A DNA stretch of 64,000 nucleotides from Tomocerus qinae (GCA_020055645.1 CM034546.1:71362001-71426000); one strand, 5' to 3'. Shown: positions 10,646-26,036, counted from the first letter of the stretch. Notes: generated from the sequence alone by a model not told the origin. Made by a program: numbers and translations.

Positions 10646-11085
10646 ATCCGCTCCACTGACCTCCCGCAGCCTCGTGCTACCTGTCTGTCATGGCCACTTC
10701 CATCTCCTTCCGTCTTACCTGAAGTTGCTATAAACTTCACTGCTCTTCTGTCTAAGACTTTAGATCCGATCCGACTGTAGTGTCGTAAGGAGCTCTTCCT
10801 CTCTTGCTGTAGTGCAATTTACCCTGCTGTAGTGCAGAGCGGCTTGCTGTAGTGCTGGCTAACCCTATCCTATCCTTCCTTCTAGTTAGTAAGTTCTTGT
10901 ACATTTTAATTAATTATGATTTGGCTATTATTGGTTCTCTATTCTAAATAAAAATCCCTAGTCTCGATTTTTACAGCCATACTGAGTACTCGAACCTATT
11001 TTGATTTCCATCAATTTAACTGCATCTTTCTTTCTTCTTCTATCTTTCTTTCTGTAAGTCTGGCATAAACCACCGAGGCTTTACA
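10528..11085 (+). repeat. 3' LTR
   Basis: Direct repeat of 4568-5125. I see no difference over 558 bp. It is followed at once by AATGGACACC, which does not match the left flank of the element. Confidence 0.96.
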
Positions 11086-11175
11086 AATGGACACCATGAC
11101 CTCAGTACTGGGGCTGTATAAACAAATAGGTGATTGTGCAAATCAGTAAGTTACATTTTGATTGTATTTATACAG

Positions 11176-13276
11176 ATATGAAGATTATGCAGTAACGGAT
11201 GTTTTAAGAATGGTTGGACGGGCCAATAGACCTTTGGAAGACGATGGTGCTAAGTGTGTCCTTATGTGTCAGACATCCAAGAAAGACTTCTTTAAGAAGT
11301 TCCTTAATGAACCATTGCCTGTTGAGGTAATATCAATGTACTTTATCTACACTTATCTTGCCAATTTGTGAATATTATTGGCTAATGTTAAATACCTAAT
11401 TATTGTTGGTATAATCTTTTAGTGCGTAAATTCTGGAAATCTACAATAATTTCTATATTTTTTGGTATGTATTACAGAGTCATTTGCATCATTTCATTCA
11501 TGATCACTTTAATGCTGAAATTGTGACCAAGACTATTGAAAATAAGCAAGACGCTGTTGACTACCTTACATGGACGTTCTTATACCGTAGAATGACCCAA
11601 AATCCAAATTATTATAATTTGCAAGGAGTAACTCATCGTCATTTGTCCGACCATCTGTCAGAATTGTTAGAGAATACATTAAATGATTTGGAACAGTCTA
11701 AATGTATTTCTGTTGAAGACGACATGGCCACCAGTCCTCTGAATTTGGGAATGATCGCTGCTTACTACTACATTAAGTATACAACAATCGGTAAGAACCT
11801 AGTAATTTGAACTAGAATACATGTTACTGTCATGATGTATGAATAATAACTTAGAATTGTAGAATTAGTTATTTATTGTCAAAAACTTATGTGAACCAAT
11901 TTTTTTAGAATTATTCAGCATGTCGTTGACAGCGAAGACTAAGGTAAGAGGATTGTTGGACATTGTCAGTTCATCCTTTGAATATTCTTCTTTGCCGATT
12001 CGACATTATGAAGATAAAGTACTTGAAGCATTAGCGACACGTTTGCCGAACAAGCCATCTTCAACTTCAGCTCAAGTCAAGTTTACGGATCCTAATGTGA
12101 AAGCAAATATTTTGCTCCAAGCCCATTTATGCCGAATACAACTCAGTGCGGAGATGCAGCAAGACGCAGAATTTGTTTTGGCAAAGGTAATATTGTAATT
12201 TGCATTATCACCGAAACAAAAATATTATGTAAAAGTTCTTTGTTTCCTGATTAATTAATAATTAACATTGAAAATATTCTTTCTTGTAGGCTATTCGTTT
12301 GATTCAAGCTTGTGTCGATGTCCTAAGTTCAAATGGTTGGCTTTCGCCTGCAGTAGCAGCTATGGAATTGGCTCAAATGGTTACTCAAGCTACATGGACC
12401 AAGGATTCACATTTGAAACAAATTCCTCATTTCAATTCATATATTATCAAAAAATGTTCCGAAAAGGTAGATTAATCGATCAAGGATTTTTGAACCATTT
12501 TAAAATATTTTCATACGAGTAAAATTAGTTCTAACGTATTTTTGTCTTATTTAATTCACAGGGAATTGAAACTGTTTTTGATTTAGTGGAACTTAAAGAC
12601 GAGGATCGAATGAGTGTGCTAAGTGATTTAACTACACCGCAGATTAGTGATGTAGCAAGATTTTGTAATCGCTATCCTAACATAGAACTTGTGTACGAAG
12701 TTGAAAACAAAGACCAAATTAAAACTGGAAGCAGCGTCAACGTGACTGTTCAACTGGAACGAGAGGACGATCTTACCAGACCGGTTATTGCTCCTTACTA
12801 CCCGCAGGTATTATTTCTTTCTACTTTTACCTTTCATGACTTATTAATCGTCTCCAAAACAATGTAGACAATTAATATTTTAACATCAATTAAATTTTTT
12901 CAAATAGAAACGTGAGGAAGGAGGGTGGGTTGTTATTGGAGACCCGAAAAATAATTCTCTTCTGTCTATCAGGAGGTTAACTTTGCAACAGAAGGCGAAA
13001 GTCAAATTAGATTTTGTGGCACCAAGCGCAGGTAATTATATTTACAATTACAAATACTTTATAATGTTTATAATAATATGCTATACATCAAAATGAAAGA
13101 GTATGAAAAGACATTGTATGTAATAATATTAATGTTTCTGTTCAGGTGAGCACACCTACACTTTGTATTACATGTGTGATGCCTACATGGGATGCGATCA
13201 GGAATACAAGTTTTCCATTATTGTAAGAAGTAGCGACCAGACCGGTGACAAAAATGAGTCATCAGATTCAGATTAA
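11176..13276 (+). CDS. SNRNP200: Brr2/SNRNP200, C-terminal part of the same gene
   Basis: Continuation of the gene that breaks off at 4499. Exons: 11176-11326, 11478-11790, 11909-12186, 12290-12466, 12562-12807, 12908-13031, 13146-13276 (TAA at 13274-13276). The phase-2 end at 4499 plus the first base here restores the expected reading through motif VI of the second cassette (MVGRANRPL). The rest is the second Sec63-like domain: winged helix, helical bundle with [17 protein letters not shown], and the immunoglobulin-like end with [11 protein letters not shown]. Exons in the window sum to exactly 1580 codons plus stop, against about 2136 residues for the human protein (from memory), so the N-terminal quarter lies outside. 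The gene looks functional at protein level apart from the oddities listed as findings. Confidence 0.94.
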
Positions 13277-15708
13277 TTTAAGAATCGTTTTGCACTTGCA
13301 GTCATTATTGTCTATTATTATTCAATGCTCTATTTACAACCATATTGCGTTTTAGATATTGTTAATTGTAGTATTGTTATTTGTATAATATTGTTAAACT
13401 GTTGTAGAATGTTAAATTATTGCAAAGTTCACTAAATATGTAATTATTTTTTTAATCAGTTCAATAGAATCGTTTTAGCTCTGTTATTTGGCATAAAATG
13501 AAATAACCTTAAATTTAGGACACAAAAAGCGCAAAAAGTAATATTTTATATGACTAACTTCAAAGAGTAAACAGAACAGAGTTGAAAAAAGGTTGAGGTA
13601 TTATATTAGAGTGACAGCCGCTACAGATATTTAGAGATGGAGCTGTGCAAGGCTGTATTGAGGGGGGGGGGAATTGGGAGCAAATGCCACCCCCAACCCG
13701 AAATCCAAGAAAAAAGAATTTTTTTTAGGGTATTTTCGACTCATTTTAGACAAAAAAAGCCAAAATTTTTCGCCATTCGCGCTAATGTGCCAACTAAAGA
13801 TGGGTGTATGACGTCATTGCCCCCTTCCGAAATTGACTTCTAAATACGTAACTGGAGCTGTGGGTCCTTCATTGAAAGATTTGTTACAGTACTCAGTATA
13901 ACAAATCTTTCAATATACTTTCAAATTCAAAGTTTCAATAATACTTTCAATATACTAAACTGTGATGGCTAAAGCTTGAAAACCGTTCTTCTTTAGGTTG
14001 AACAGTTACCGACCCTTATACGATCAGTTGCATTCTAGAAAAATTTATCGACATGTGAAACCTGAAAATGTTTAGACGTTCGCTGTATCCAAAATTGTCA
14101 CGACAAAAAAGTATCTGCACCAACAGCATTATGCTATATAATATATCACTTTGTAAATAACTTAAGAGGTTTTGAAATAAGTTAAAAATATGATAGGAAT
14201 TCCTTGGGTATTTTCTGATACATTTTCGGAAAGACAGTCTCCCATGCAAAACTGGGGATAACGAACAGAACGATAATATTTGGAAACTTGGCATCAAACC
14301 TGAAACCGTCTTTGCGAAGGTTTGCCTATGGAATTCGCCTCGTATGTAAGATATACTCGAAATTTGAAATTCCAGGACGATTAGGATTATTTGCTGCCCC
14401 GCTAATGTAATAATTTAATTACGGATTTTGAATATGATAACTCTGTAATTGGGTAAAGCGAAAATGTAAAACATAATACGGAATTTAGTAGCCATTCATT
14501 CTCAGGAGAAAAGCCAATCGAATTATATTATACTAGAAGGCAACGCTTACCAAATTCAAACCTAATAAGATACAGCTACGAAAAAAGGTTGGCAAATATT
14601 TTACATTACTACGTAGCAGGATTAGCATTTTGAAAGTACGTAAACATTGGTACGTAGTGTAGAATGTTACAATAAGCATAGCTTTATAATTGTAGTGGAT
14701 AACTATAAATGGAAAAAGTATTGTTTAGGTGCAATTTAAATTACACAGGACAGTTCTTGGGTGAACTGATAATTAAAAACAGGATGCTGTTGGTTGAAAT
14801 TTGGACTTTTCGTTTTTTGTATGCTTATTCCATTGCCTACTTCATTCTATTAACATGGCTGGTTTGTGTAGCCAGTCATTATTAGTACGTATGAGGTAGG
14901 TTCCCAACTTCATCTGAAATTACCTTCTCAATTTTCATCATGTCCAATAGAAATTGAGGGAAAATGTATCTATGAATAAATACATTTTAGTGATACCAGA
15001 ACTATCGTTGTTGGGCTATTTTACATTAATTATTGAGTGTTGAGTTAAGTAAAGATCAGGAAAATGATATAGGTTAAAGCTTACATAATATACTTGAAAA
15101 AATATTTTAAACTGAAAAAGCTCCTGATTTGCCTTCAGATTAATTCGATACTAAATAATTTTTGGGAATGAAATAGGCAGACGATAAACATTGATACAAA
15201 CATTATACATTTTATATAGAGATGTTATAAAAATTATAATATGTAGACGTAGACTGACAAAAAAGTAAACGACTACTTAAAGACTACTTATTGGAAGGAG
15301 TGAGCCTACCACATATAATAGGGCTTTAAACAAAAGTATTGCATGTCTTGTTAACCCCTTCAAATTTAATGGCTGCAGGTATATTCGGATATTATCGCGT
15401 GTCCAATTATAAAACCACTTTCAATCTTTCAGCTCACGAGTGAAAAGAGCAAATATCTCTATTAAATGTCAAATTGATAAAGATCATAATATTTCGTTTC
15501 ACATAATATTGGATCCTATAGGCATAAATACTACCTATAAGGTATAATTATATATTATTACGTCATAGAGGTATGTATTGGATAATTGACATGCACAATG
15601 TTCAGTAATGAATAGATTTTAGGTGTTGAATAGGTGGCTATAATGAACAATTGTTATATACATTTCCATTATTTGTTTCATATTAAGGAGAGCAACTGGA
15701 CAGCTAAA
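13277..15708. other. Intergenic, Brr2 to carboxylesterase
   Basis: 3' UTR of Brr2, one hAT-like MITE (13648-13854) and AT-rich sequence without a supported gene. The short open frames at 14016-14297 and 15634-15708 show no family features. Confidence 0.6.
13648..13854. mobile_element. hAT-like MITE with 8-bp target duplication
   Basis: 207-bp insert flanked by GAGCTGTG at 13640-13647 and 13855-13862. The ends are imperfect inverted repeats, CAAGGCTGTATTGAGG against CAGTTACGTATTTAGA (reverse of the right end). The interior has G and C runs and no coding capacity. An 8-bp duplication with CA... ends is the hAT pattern. Confidence 0.75.
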
Positions 15709-18534
<2,826 letters not shown>

Positions 18535-20617
18535 CTTTGAAAGCAAACCTTTTTATTTTAATTAAGATTTATACTTTAACTCAATATCTGCTGCTTAAAA
18601 GTTAACGTTTTGTTTAATTGCAATTGAAAATGACGTAAGGATCAACGGCCAAATTGTCTAATAAATTAAAACATACGTTATCTTACCGCCTTCTTATTCC
18701 TGTACAAATACTCATTTGAAACATCAATGTCAAGAACTATTACTATACAGAATACAGTTCAATAATGTAAACATAATATAATGTTTCAAACTTTCAATCG
18801 TCTCCACTACTTAATAATAGACATGGCTAGGCACTTTGTCCAGGAATTTGATTTGACCAAAGGGGAAGGGCATATCAAAGCATGTGATAAAATAATGACA
18901 TTTTTTTGGTTTTTAACCGTTTTTGGCAAAAAATCCTCTTTTTTAGGGGGGCCGTGCCCCCGTTCCTTCTCTAGTAACATCCATGCATATGAGAAACGTG
19001 TTCACATCTCTGAGGTCAACCAGATTCTGATTTCAAACAGGTTAATATAACTAGGTAAATGTTTGTAGCATTTAATTATTAACAAACTGTATATATAACA
19101 ATTACAACAATGTTACCTTTGAAGGGGTATCATCATTCTCAAAATTGTACATAAAATATCTAGTGATGCATGCTGATGGCAAGCAATCCTGGGGCGTCCA
19201 CCCCGCCCCCCTTATATAGTGAAGTGAAGTGACCATAATATCCACTGACGAAAATTTTCTCCGGACATAAGAGAAGACATGTAATATTATGTAGTGTCAA
19301 TAAACTAAATACTGTTCCACTTAAAATAATAATAAAGTTCCAGCTAGGATGCGTTCATTTTCACTACCTTGTCATTTTCCATAATACAGATGTTGGCTGC
19401 TGTGAGACTGAGATATGAAGGAGAGAGGAGGAGTAGGACGGGAATGTAAGATTCAGATAAGAGCCCAAAATTCTTGACATGGACAAATACATGGGATAGA
19501 TATATTCAGTAAATATGTAGTTTTCTACCATCCACCACTCTAACTCGACTCAATCTGTTAAATCTGCATTCCGAGCTACCTCATGCAAATGCGGCATTAT
19601 CTCATGTGTATAGTGTACTTGCAACCTAAAACCTTGATATCCGTATATATCCATTTACCAAATATTATTATTAGGACAAGGTTAATAGCTAATGCCATCG
19701 CATCGTGTATGCGTGTCTTAGTTCCTATAAATGGCAGTATAATATTATCCTATTTCTACAAGCGCCGATTCAATCTAACAAAGCTAAACTTATATTTGCC
19801 CACCTGAAGAATTAGTCATTAAAAAGGTTTAAAAAACAGTTTAAAATAGATATAAGTGACGTTTAGTAATTAAAGTATTTTATAAAAACAAAGTGTCAAC
19901 CTGTCAACGGAGAAAAATGGGTGAAATTATATTATCAAAAGCACCGAATTTAAAAATACCAGGTAAGTCACATTTCAATTATTTCCTTAATGTGGTCATA
20001 ATAATATAGCTTTCGTATGCAGGGACGTATCTAGAAATTTGGTCAAGGGGGCGCAAGCAAACATAAGACAAACATAAATTTTTGCAATTTTTGGCCTTTT
20101 TTGAGAAAAAAACTTCCTTTTCCTTAGACTTAGGGGAGGGCGCTGCGCCCACCGCACCGCCCCCTACCAGATACGTGCTTGTTCGTATGACCCGAAGCCA
20201 GTGGTTGCGTTATATTGTAGATGATAGAGATATTAAGATTTTATCATTTATGGTTGTTTGTTGTTAGGAAGCAAAGCTACCTAAAAAGCTATTACCTTCA
20301 AAGTTTTTCTAATCACTTATCTTTGGAATAAATTATCGTATTTGAACATTCTTAATGTATATATGTCGTAGTATTATAAGTGTACCCTCTGTAAAACGGC
20401 ACCATTGTACTAGTATAACTGTTCCTCGGCTGTTATACTAGGATAACCGACCCTCGGGGTTTCAGTACAACTGTTCCATTCTTAAATACATTGCAAAGCA
20501 TGAGTTAATAAAACAATTATGCTGCTTTATAATGATTATCATTATAATTTATGCTCAAAATCTTATTAGCTTGAATTACTCAGTCAAATAGTGATAATTG
20601 CAAAAACCAAATTGTTT
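18535..20617. other. Intergenic, carboxylesterase to zinc-finger gene
   Basis: No supported gene. It holds a MITE at 20020-20181, and a fragment near 18890-18965 with the T-rich/G-run texture of the local MITEs. A small hairpin lies at about 20409-20442 (CTAGTATAAC ... GTTATACTAG). An ATG at 19917 followed after about 45 bases by GTAAGT looks like a first exon but no partner exon was found. Confidence 0.5.
20020..20181. mobile_element. hAT-like MITE with 8-bp target duplication
   Basis: 162-bp insert flanked by TTCGTATG (20012-20019 and 20182-20189). The ends are CAGGGACGTATCT and, reversed from the right, CAAGCACGTATCT. The interior is T-rich with GC-rich tips (GGGGGCGC ... GCCCCC). A truncated relative lies at 33689-33760. 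Confidence 0.85.
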
Positions 20618-23351
20618 TTACGTTTGTGATATACTAGCTTTTAGGTGAGTTTTTAGATGTGCTTTCAAGTGATCCTTCCGTGTCATTATTCTCCCACACA
20701 CTGTACACTGGTGAATTGTTTTCACTTGAGGGTGGTAAATGGCGTTGTGTTTTTTCAGTTTGAGTTTACTTTTGTATTGTTTTCCACATTGCTTGCATTC
20801 GTGAATTTCGTTGTCTGCTTCCATGTGGGTTTCCTTAATGTGTACACTGAGATGGCTGCGGAATTTGTATTGCTTACCACACGTCCCACAGACGTTTTTC
20901 CGTTCTGTGGAATGGCTGAGCATGTGTTCTTTCAGGTCGCTTATCGTGTACCACATTTTATGGCAAATGTCGCAAGTGAATTTTTTGCCCTCGACGTGTT
21001 TCTTTTCATGGACTGAGAGTGCAGATTCAGTCAGCAACGTCTTGCCGCAGTGGCTACATACGTGAGGGGTAAAGTTGTCCGAATGTGTGCGGAGGTGTGA
21101 CTTGTAGGAAGAGTTCGATTTGTACACCTTCCCACATTCCTTGCACTTCAGATTTAAATGCTTAATGTTTCCATCATGAACTTCTCGCATGTGCCGTCTA
21201 AGACCGTAACGAAGTAAAACCGAACCACAAATCTCGCAAGTTATCTTTTCTTTATAATTATCATTATTTTTTCTTACATCTCCGTGCACCTTTCCTATAT
21301 AACAGAATTTCAGCTTTTGAGTTTTAAAAGTTTGTAACCCAAGCTGCCATTCAATATTATTTACATTGTTATCTGTTTTATTTTTTTTAATAACAAAAAA
21401 CTAACATTGCTAGAATTTATCAGATATCATAATTACCTACAATGTTAAAAATGTTAAATAAAATCTTTGACGTACCACTAATCTGCTGCAATGGCCTTTG
21501 AAAGTTTTCTTGCCCTTCAATTGAATCCGAATTCTATGAAATAAAATATTTACATTTTTAACAAACGAGTACATCGATTGGCAATATTTATGATAAATAA
21601 ATAGTCGGTAATTTATAAGATACGTTTTCGTGTTACCTGTGCCGCTTCAACAGTTATTTCTACCTGTTCCCTGCCAACAAAATAGATAGCTAATTATATT
21701 GGAAAACATCTCGCAATAGGGATTTTTAATTTTTATTACAAATATCTTTGACGTATTTTTAACAATCGGTAGTGACATGTACAATTACGGGTTAATGATT
21801 TTGTGGCTGTAAAAGAAGTAGATTCGGCAGTAAAAAAAAGTCTTTGGGGCAAGGGTACTATAGGCAGTACTTCTAATTTTTCAGGGCTGTAAAATAAAGT
21901 ACAAAAGGCAGTAATACGAGTAGTAGTGGCTGTAACAAAAATGAATTTTATTTAGTCAAAATTAAATCACAATTAGTTCAAAATTAAATCAAAATTAAGC
22001 CTTGCCCCAAAGACTTTATTTTACTGCCAAAGTTACTTCTTTTACAGCCCCGTAAATCCCTACCCTACAATTACCAGATATACAGCCTTGCTTTATATCG
22101 GTCTGACAACTCAAAGTAAACTTACCTTTTGGCAGATGAATTTTTCATTGGCGATTTCCACTTTGGTACATTTGTATTGTCGTCGTCGTCACTTTCTTCA
22201 CTGTTTCCTGACGAAATACTTTCGAAAAATTCAGGATCAGAGCTGTCATTCCTAGAAGATGATCTCTGTTCGCCATCGCTATCAAATTCGTTATCAAACC
22301 CGTCTGTTTCCACACTTCCACTTACGGAGATTTTCTACAAAAATATTAAAATGATATTGACATCATATATAATATTATGAGAAAAATATATCACGATAAC
22401 ATTTTGATAAATTTATAGTTGAGCCGAACATTAATGCAAATGGCTTAACATTTAAAAAACGGCAATTACCGACTTTATTTAAAGAATCTATTCTATTCTA
22501 AAACGGATATCACTTTCACGTTTTAGAAAAAACCGAAAATATTTTTAAGCGTAAATACTACGATGTAGTACCAAAAGTTTCAGGAATGATCTTAATGTAG
22601 TCTTGTAATTTGTAATCAAAATTTTAAAACAAATGATTAGAAAGTTTTGGAATAAAATCAATATTTTCTTACGTTTTTCGCTGCCCAATTTTCTCTTCGA
22701 TGTATTTCAGAGTTTTCCAGGGTCATCTCCATTGGGGTGTTTATTTTAATGATGCCATTCTTATTTTCAAATTCATTTTCAGTATAATTGTAATAATCAC
22801 AGTTCTCTAAACCAGAAAAGCTACCAAAAGTTTCATCTTTCAATTGGCAGAAACTTGTATGATGGGTATCAGCAAAGTCTAAAATGTTACTTAAATCTGC
22901 GGAAACAATTCAAAATTTTTGATTATCACAAGATTATTTTTGAAATACTTTTCTAAAAGGTTATCTTCTCACCAAAGAGAATTCCATGCCGGATGTCTTT
23001 GTATTGACACTGCCGATCTTTTAGAGTACTATTCTGTAGACTTTCTTGCAATTTAGTCTTGACAGCTGTCATCATTTTGGATAATTTCCTTTTAATATCT
23101 CTGATTTCACAAAGCATTTTTTTGATATCCCGAACATCAGTTTCGCAAATCGAGCATAATGAAACAGTGGGATCTTGATAATTTTCAGCTGCGTTAACAC
23201 TGACTTTAAGTATGTCACATAAGTCGAACAAATCAATGTGCCCTCGGAAATAATCATTTTGATGTCCCCTTTTATTTCTTATTTGCAAAGGAGTACAAAT
23301 TGAGTTTTTCGTATCTGCATAGCACAGTAGACATTGGTCCACAGCTGGCAT
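20618..23351 (-). CDS. ZAD-type C2H2 zinc-finger transcription factor
   Basis: Six exons on the minus strand: 23351-22973, 22896-22673, 22334-22126, 21670-21637, 21533-21476, 21294-20618; the phases agree and give 526 residues. Exon 1 has a ZAD-like domain: a CLLC pair near the start and a CSIC pair near residue 70, with a helical tail. Exons 2-3 are an acidic Ser/Asp-rich linker (GNSEESDDDD). The last exon carries seven C2H2 fingers of the C-x2-C-x12-H-x3/4-H type with few classical TGEKP linkers. The ZAD is a dimerisation domain typical of arthropod nuclear DNA-binding proteins, so a sequence-specific regulator is likely; targets are unknown. Intron 3 carries a MITE. Confidence 0.88.
21789..22066. 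mobile_element. Foldback MITE in an intron of the ZAD gene
   Basis: 278-bp insert flanked by ACAATTAC (21781-21788 and 22067-22074). The arms are nearly 70 bp long; the cores GGCTGTAAAAGAAGTA and GTCTTTGGGGCAAGG occur on the left and, reversed, on the right. There is no coding capacity. The 8-bp duplication suggests hAT mobilisation. Confidence 0.85.
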
Positions 23352-23883
23352 TGTTGTTATTGTGAAAAATTAAAAAAAGTTGAATTTAAATTCTCTAAAA
23401 TTATTTTTCACTTTGTTGCTTCCAACCAATCAAATCAGTTCATGTTTCATAGGTAAAGTAAAATCTAGATCAACCAAACTTTTCCGGGTTAAGGTAACTC
23501 CTCCTTTGGTGAGCAACAGTGATAGTTATAGCGTGAATTAGACAGATTGACTAGCAAGCTGCGATATTAAGTAAAAATAACAATTTTTAATTCTTGAAAA
23601 TTTTATTCTGCAGTGAAATTGCGGGGTTTTTGGAATTATAAATAGTTCCATCGTTATTTTTTAATATTTTAACTTTTTTGCTAAAATAGCATATTGTGAC
23701 AATGACATATTTTCACAACGCAAAAGTTCTTAAAAAATTTTGAAAACAGTTTGCTATTTGCAAAAATTAGTGAAGTATGACTAAATGGAATAATATTTCC
23801 CCTCCAAGGAATAATAAAATTTAAAATACTAAAATACCTAGAATTTTCGTAAAGCAACTATAATTGGTTTTGTGTAAACATTG

Positions 23884-24960
23884 TAAGGGGTATATGGGCA
23901 CTCGTTGTGTTAAATCCCAGTTACCTCTCCATTCCCAACTTGCCTGAGCAGCTTCAGCATGCTCACCGGTTTCGGGCATGGTCAAGTGGGTTAATCCCGG
24001 AGTGTAGAGAGTAGTCTGGGCACTAATGTGCCAGACTAATACCCGGGTTGTGCACTATGTATATATGTTGTATGATTCGGTGCGTAAATGAGATGAGTGA
24101 ATGAGAGTACAGAGTAGTTAAGGAGCTAATATTTATTTGACCAGGACTTTGTCTCCTGGTCAGATTCGGAATGAATCCAATTGACGAATGTATGTAATTA
24201 TAAGTAGTTTGTGTTTGTGTGGGTGGAAATAGGTAAGTACACAGGTAAGATATAAGTTAAGGTTATATAGGTATTAGGGATAGGTATTAATATTAGATAA
24301 GTAGGGAGATGAGGATGGCGAAGATAAGGAAATGTGGATAAGCTGCAGAGACATGAGCATGCATGGCTCCTGCAACATTTGGAACACATTTTTTTTAACG
24401 GGACGGCAGTGGGACGACCGAGTCCGGAATCTGTTCAGCGTCAGTTGGCCACTTTGGAAGGAAGGGTTATGGGAACTAGAGAATCAAGAGTTGAGACTAA
24501 TTTACAAATCTTGCGTTGCATCGAAGGTGGTGATTTTGAGGCGGTGCACGTACCAATCTTTCGTTGGATCTAAGATCTATCTAAGGTCAATCGGATCTAA
24601 GAAACTCATTTCCTAAGTTGCAGTTGCATCAAGGGGATCAATTACCATATTGGCACCTGGTCTTCAGCATTAAAGAAGTTTTCTTCGGAAGCCTAGATTG
24701 ATGACATTCCCTGATTGGGTGGCAAAACTGGAGCGACTATCAAATCGAACTTCCCAATCCAGAATCCAGCTGCTTTGCAACGAGTATATTATGCTCGTCT
24801 CGTCCTTCGAGAAATGAAGGCCATTAAAATTCTAAATTCCACATTTGGCTTGGTGTTGATGATGACATAGTATAGTGGGGCCGACGCGACGGACTGGTTT
24901 AAGACTTCCGGGATGACAAGGCAATTATGTGTGTTGACAATAAAATGGAATTTTAAAGGA
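23884..24960. mobile_element. Possible degenerate LTR-retroelement remnant
   Basis: This block is more GC-rich than its surroundings. It begins TGTAAGGGGTATATGG, and near 24654 it has TGGCACCTGGT, which could be a primer-binding site. Broken open frames at 24332-24616 and about 24700-24900 have stops and no clear family match. Read as an LTR plus the start of a decayed internal region; no second LTR is visible in the window. Confidence 0.25.
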
Positions 24961-25927
24961 AAATTGTAACCCGAAAATGTTTTCTCGTACGTTTTCCAAT
25001 TTATAAAAAGATTTGAACAATTTGTGGTAGCTGTCTAAATGAAAGATAAGTATTATCGCATTGGCGTCCACCTCGGAATTGCATGAAAACTTTCGACAAA
25101 GGCGAGCTTTTAACTCTAAAGAGGAAGTAGGGTGGAACATTCATATGAATTTTTAATTAATTTTTTAGTACAAAAAATGAATTAGAAAATCTTTAGGGGT
25201 GATGTGAGATTCGGAAACTAAACTTTGGCCTACAGGTATCCAGTGTCCACCAACAGAAGCGGTAAGTTGCCCACAATTTCCATAAAAGTGCCAACTCGTT
25301 ACTCTAATACTAACCATTATTTAGTAGAGGCAGGACTTAATAAAAAAAATAAAATAATTATAATAGAAAAAATAATAAATATAATAAAATAAATAATAAT
25401 AGTAATAAAAAAATCCGGAAGAATCAACTATACTATAATTAGAGAAGGTTAGGTTATGCTTTTTTTGTAATTAGTGGTGTAGGTGTAGAGAATTTGTCTT
25501 TAAAAAGAGTTATGCACATGCGCGTGTGGACTACAATTTTCAGATTAAATTTTCATCATAAAAAATTTTTTAAATAATCATAAATTTTCATTATCCATCT
25601 GAAAAAAATTGTGTAATATAATATGCAATTCAACTTCAACCTCTAAAGCGCGTGTCAAAGCTCACTTTGTTCTTAGCCAATAAAATTACAGATTTTCATG
25701 ACCAAATTTTATGGTTTTCAAAAGCCATTCCAACGGATACGATAAAATGAAACGATACTATGAGTAGTAAATAGTATTATTATTGGCCAACTAACATTTA
25801 TACATTGTACATGATTATACTCATTCCAATAGTCCGAATTTTTTGCTATAAAAGTTGATATACATACCTATGCAATATTCAGTAAAATTAAACATACTTT
25901 TCTTTACATAAAATTTCCATGTGTTCA

Positions 25928-26036
25928 AGGTATCAAAAAACCCGGGTTTTTTAGGAAAAAACCCACGACCCCGGGCAAAAAGGCAAAAAGCCACCTTTTT
26001 GCCTTTTTGCCTTTTTGTGCTTTTTGCCTTTTTGGA
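25928..26036. repeat. GGCAAAAA repeat cluster, left
   Basis: A palindromic CCCGGG-rich stretch followed by tandem GGCAAAAA / TTTTTGCC units in both orientations. It resembles 26523-26623; together they could be the ends of one 0.7-kb foldback element (tips CAAGGTATCAAAAAA and, reversed, CAGGGCATGAAAAAG), but I see no matching target duplication. Confidence 0.5.

Larger units (their letters stand above)
4568..11085 (+). mobile_element. Full-length Ty3/gypsy-type LTR retrotransposon inside a Brr2 intron
   Basis: 6518-bp element in the sense direction of the host gene: LTR (558 bp), primer-binding site, gag, pol, a second gag-like ORF, purine tract, LTR. The domain order in pol (protease, RT, RNase H, integrase) is that of Ty3/gypsy. 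The two LTRs read base for base the same, both start TGTAGG and end TTTACA, and all ORFs are open, so the insertion is recent. Without the element the intron would be about 158 bp, like its neighbours. I find no target-site duplication: the left flank ends GGCGCA and the right flank begins AATGGA. No env-like ORF is present. Confidence 0.96.

Noticed and set aside
18870-18990. Possible further MITE with GCATATCA / GCATATGA flanks
   Set aside because: The flanks differ and the inverted ends match poorly; only the texture resembles the other elements.
19917-19961. ATG with good context followed by GTAAGT, looking like a first coding exon on the plus strand
   Set aside because: No downstream plus-strand exon could be joined before the minus-strand zinc-finger gene; too short to support.
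20657-21065. Plus-strand frames of 119 and 84 codons
   Set aside because: They are antisense shadows of the C2H2 finger exon.
24332-24616. Two overlapping plus-strand frames of 79 and 94 codons
   Set aside because: No domain, and they lie in a block that looks like a decayed mobile element.
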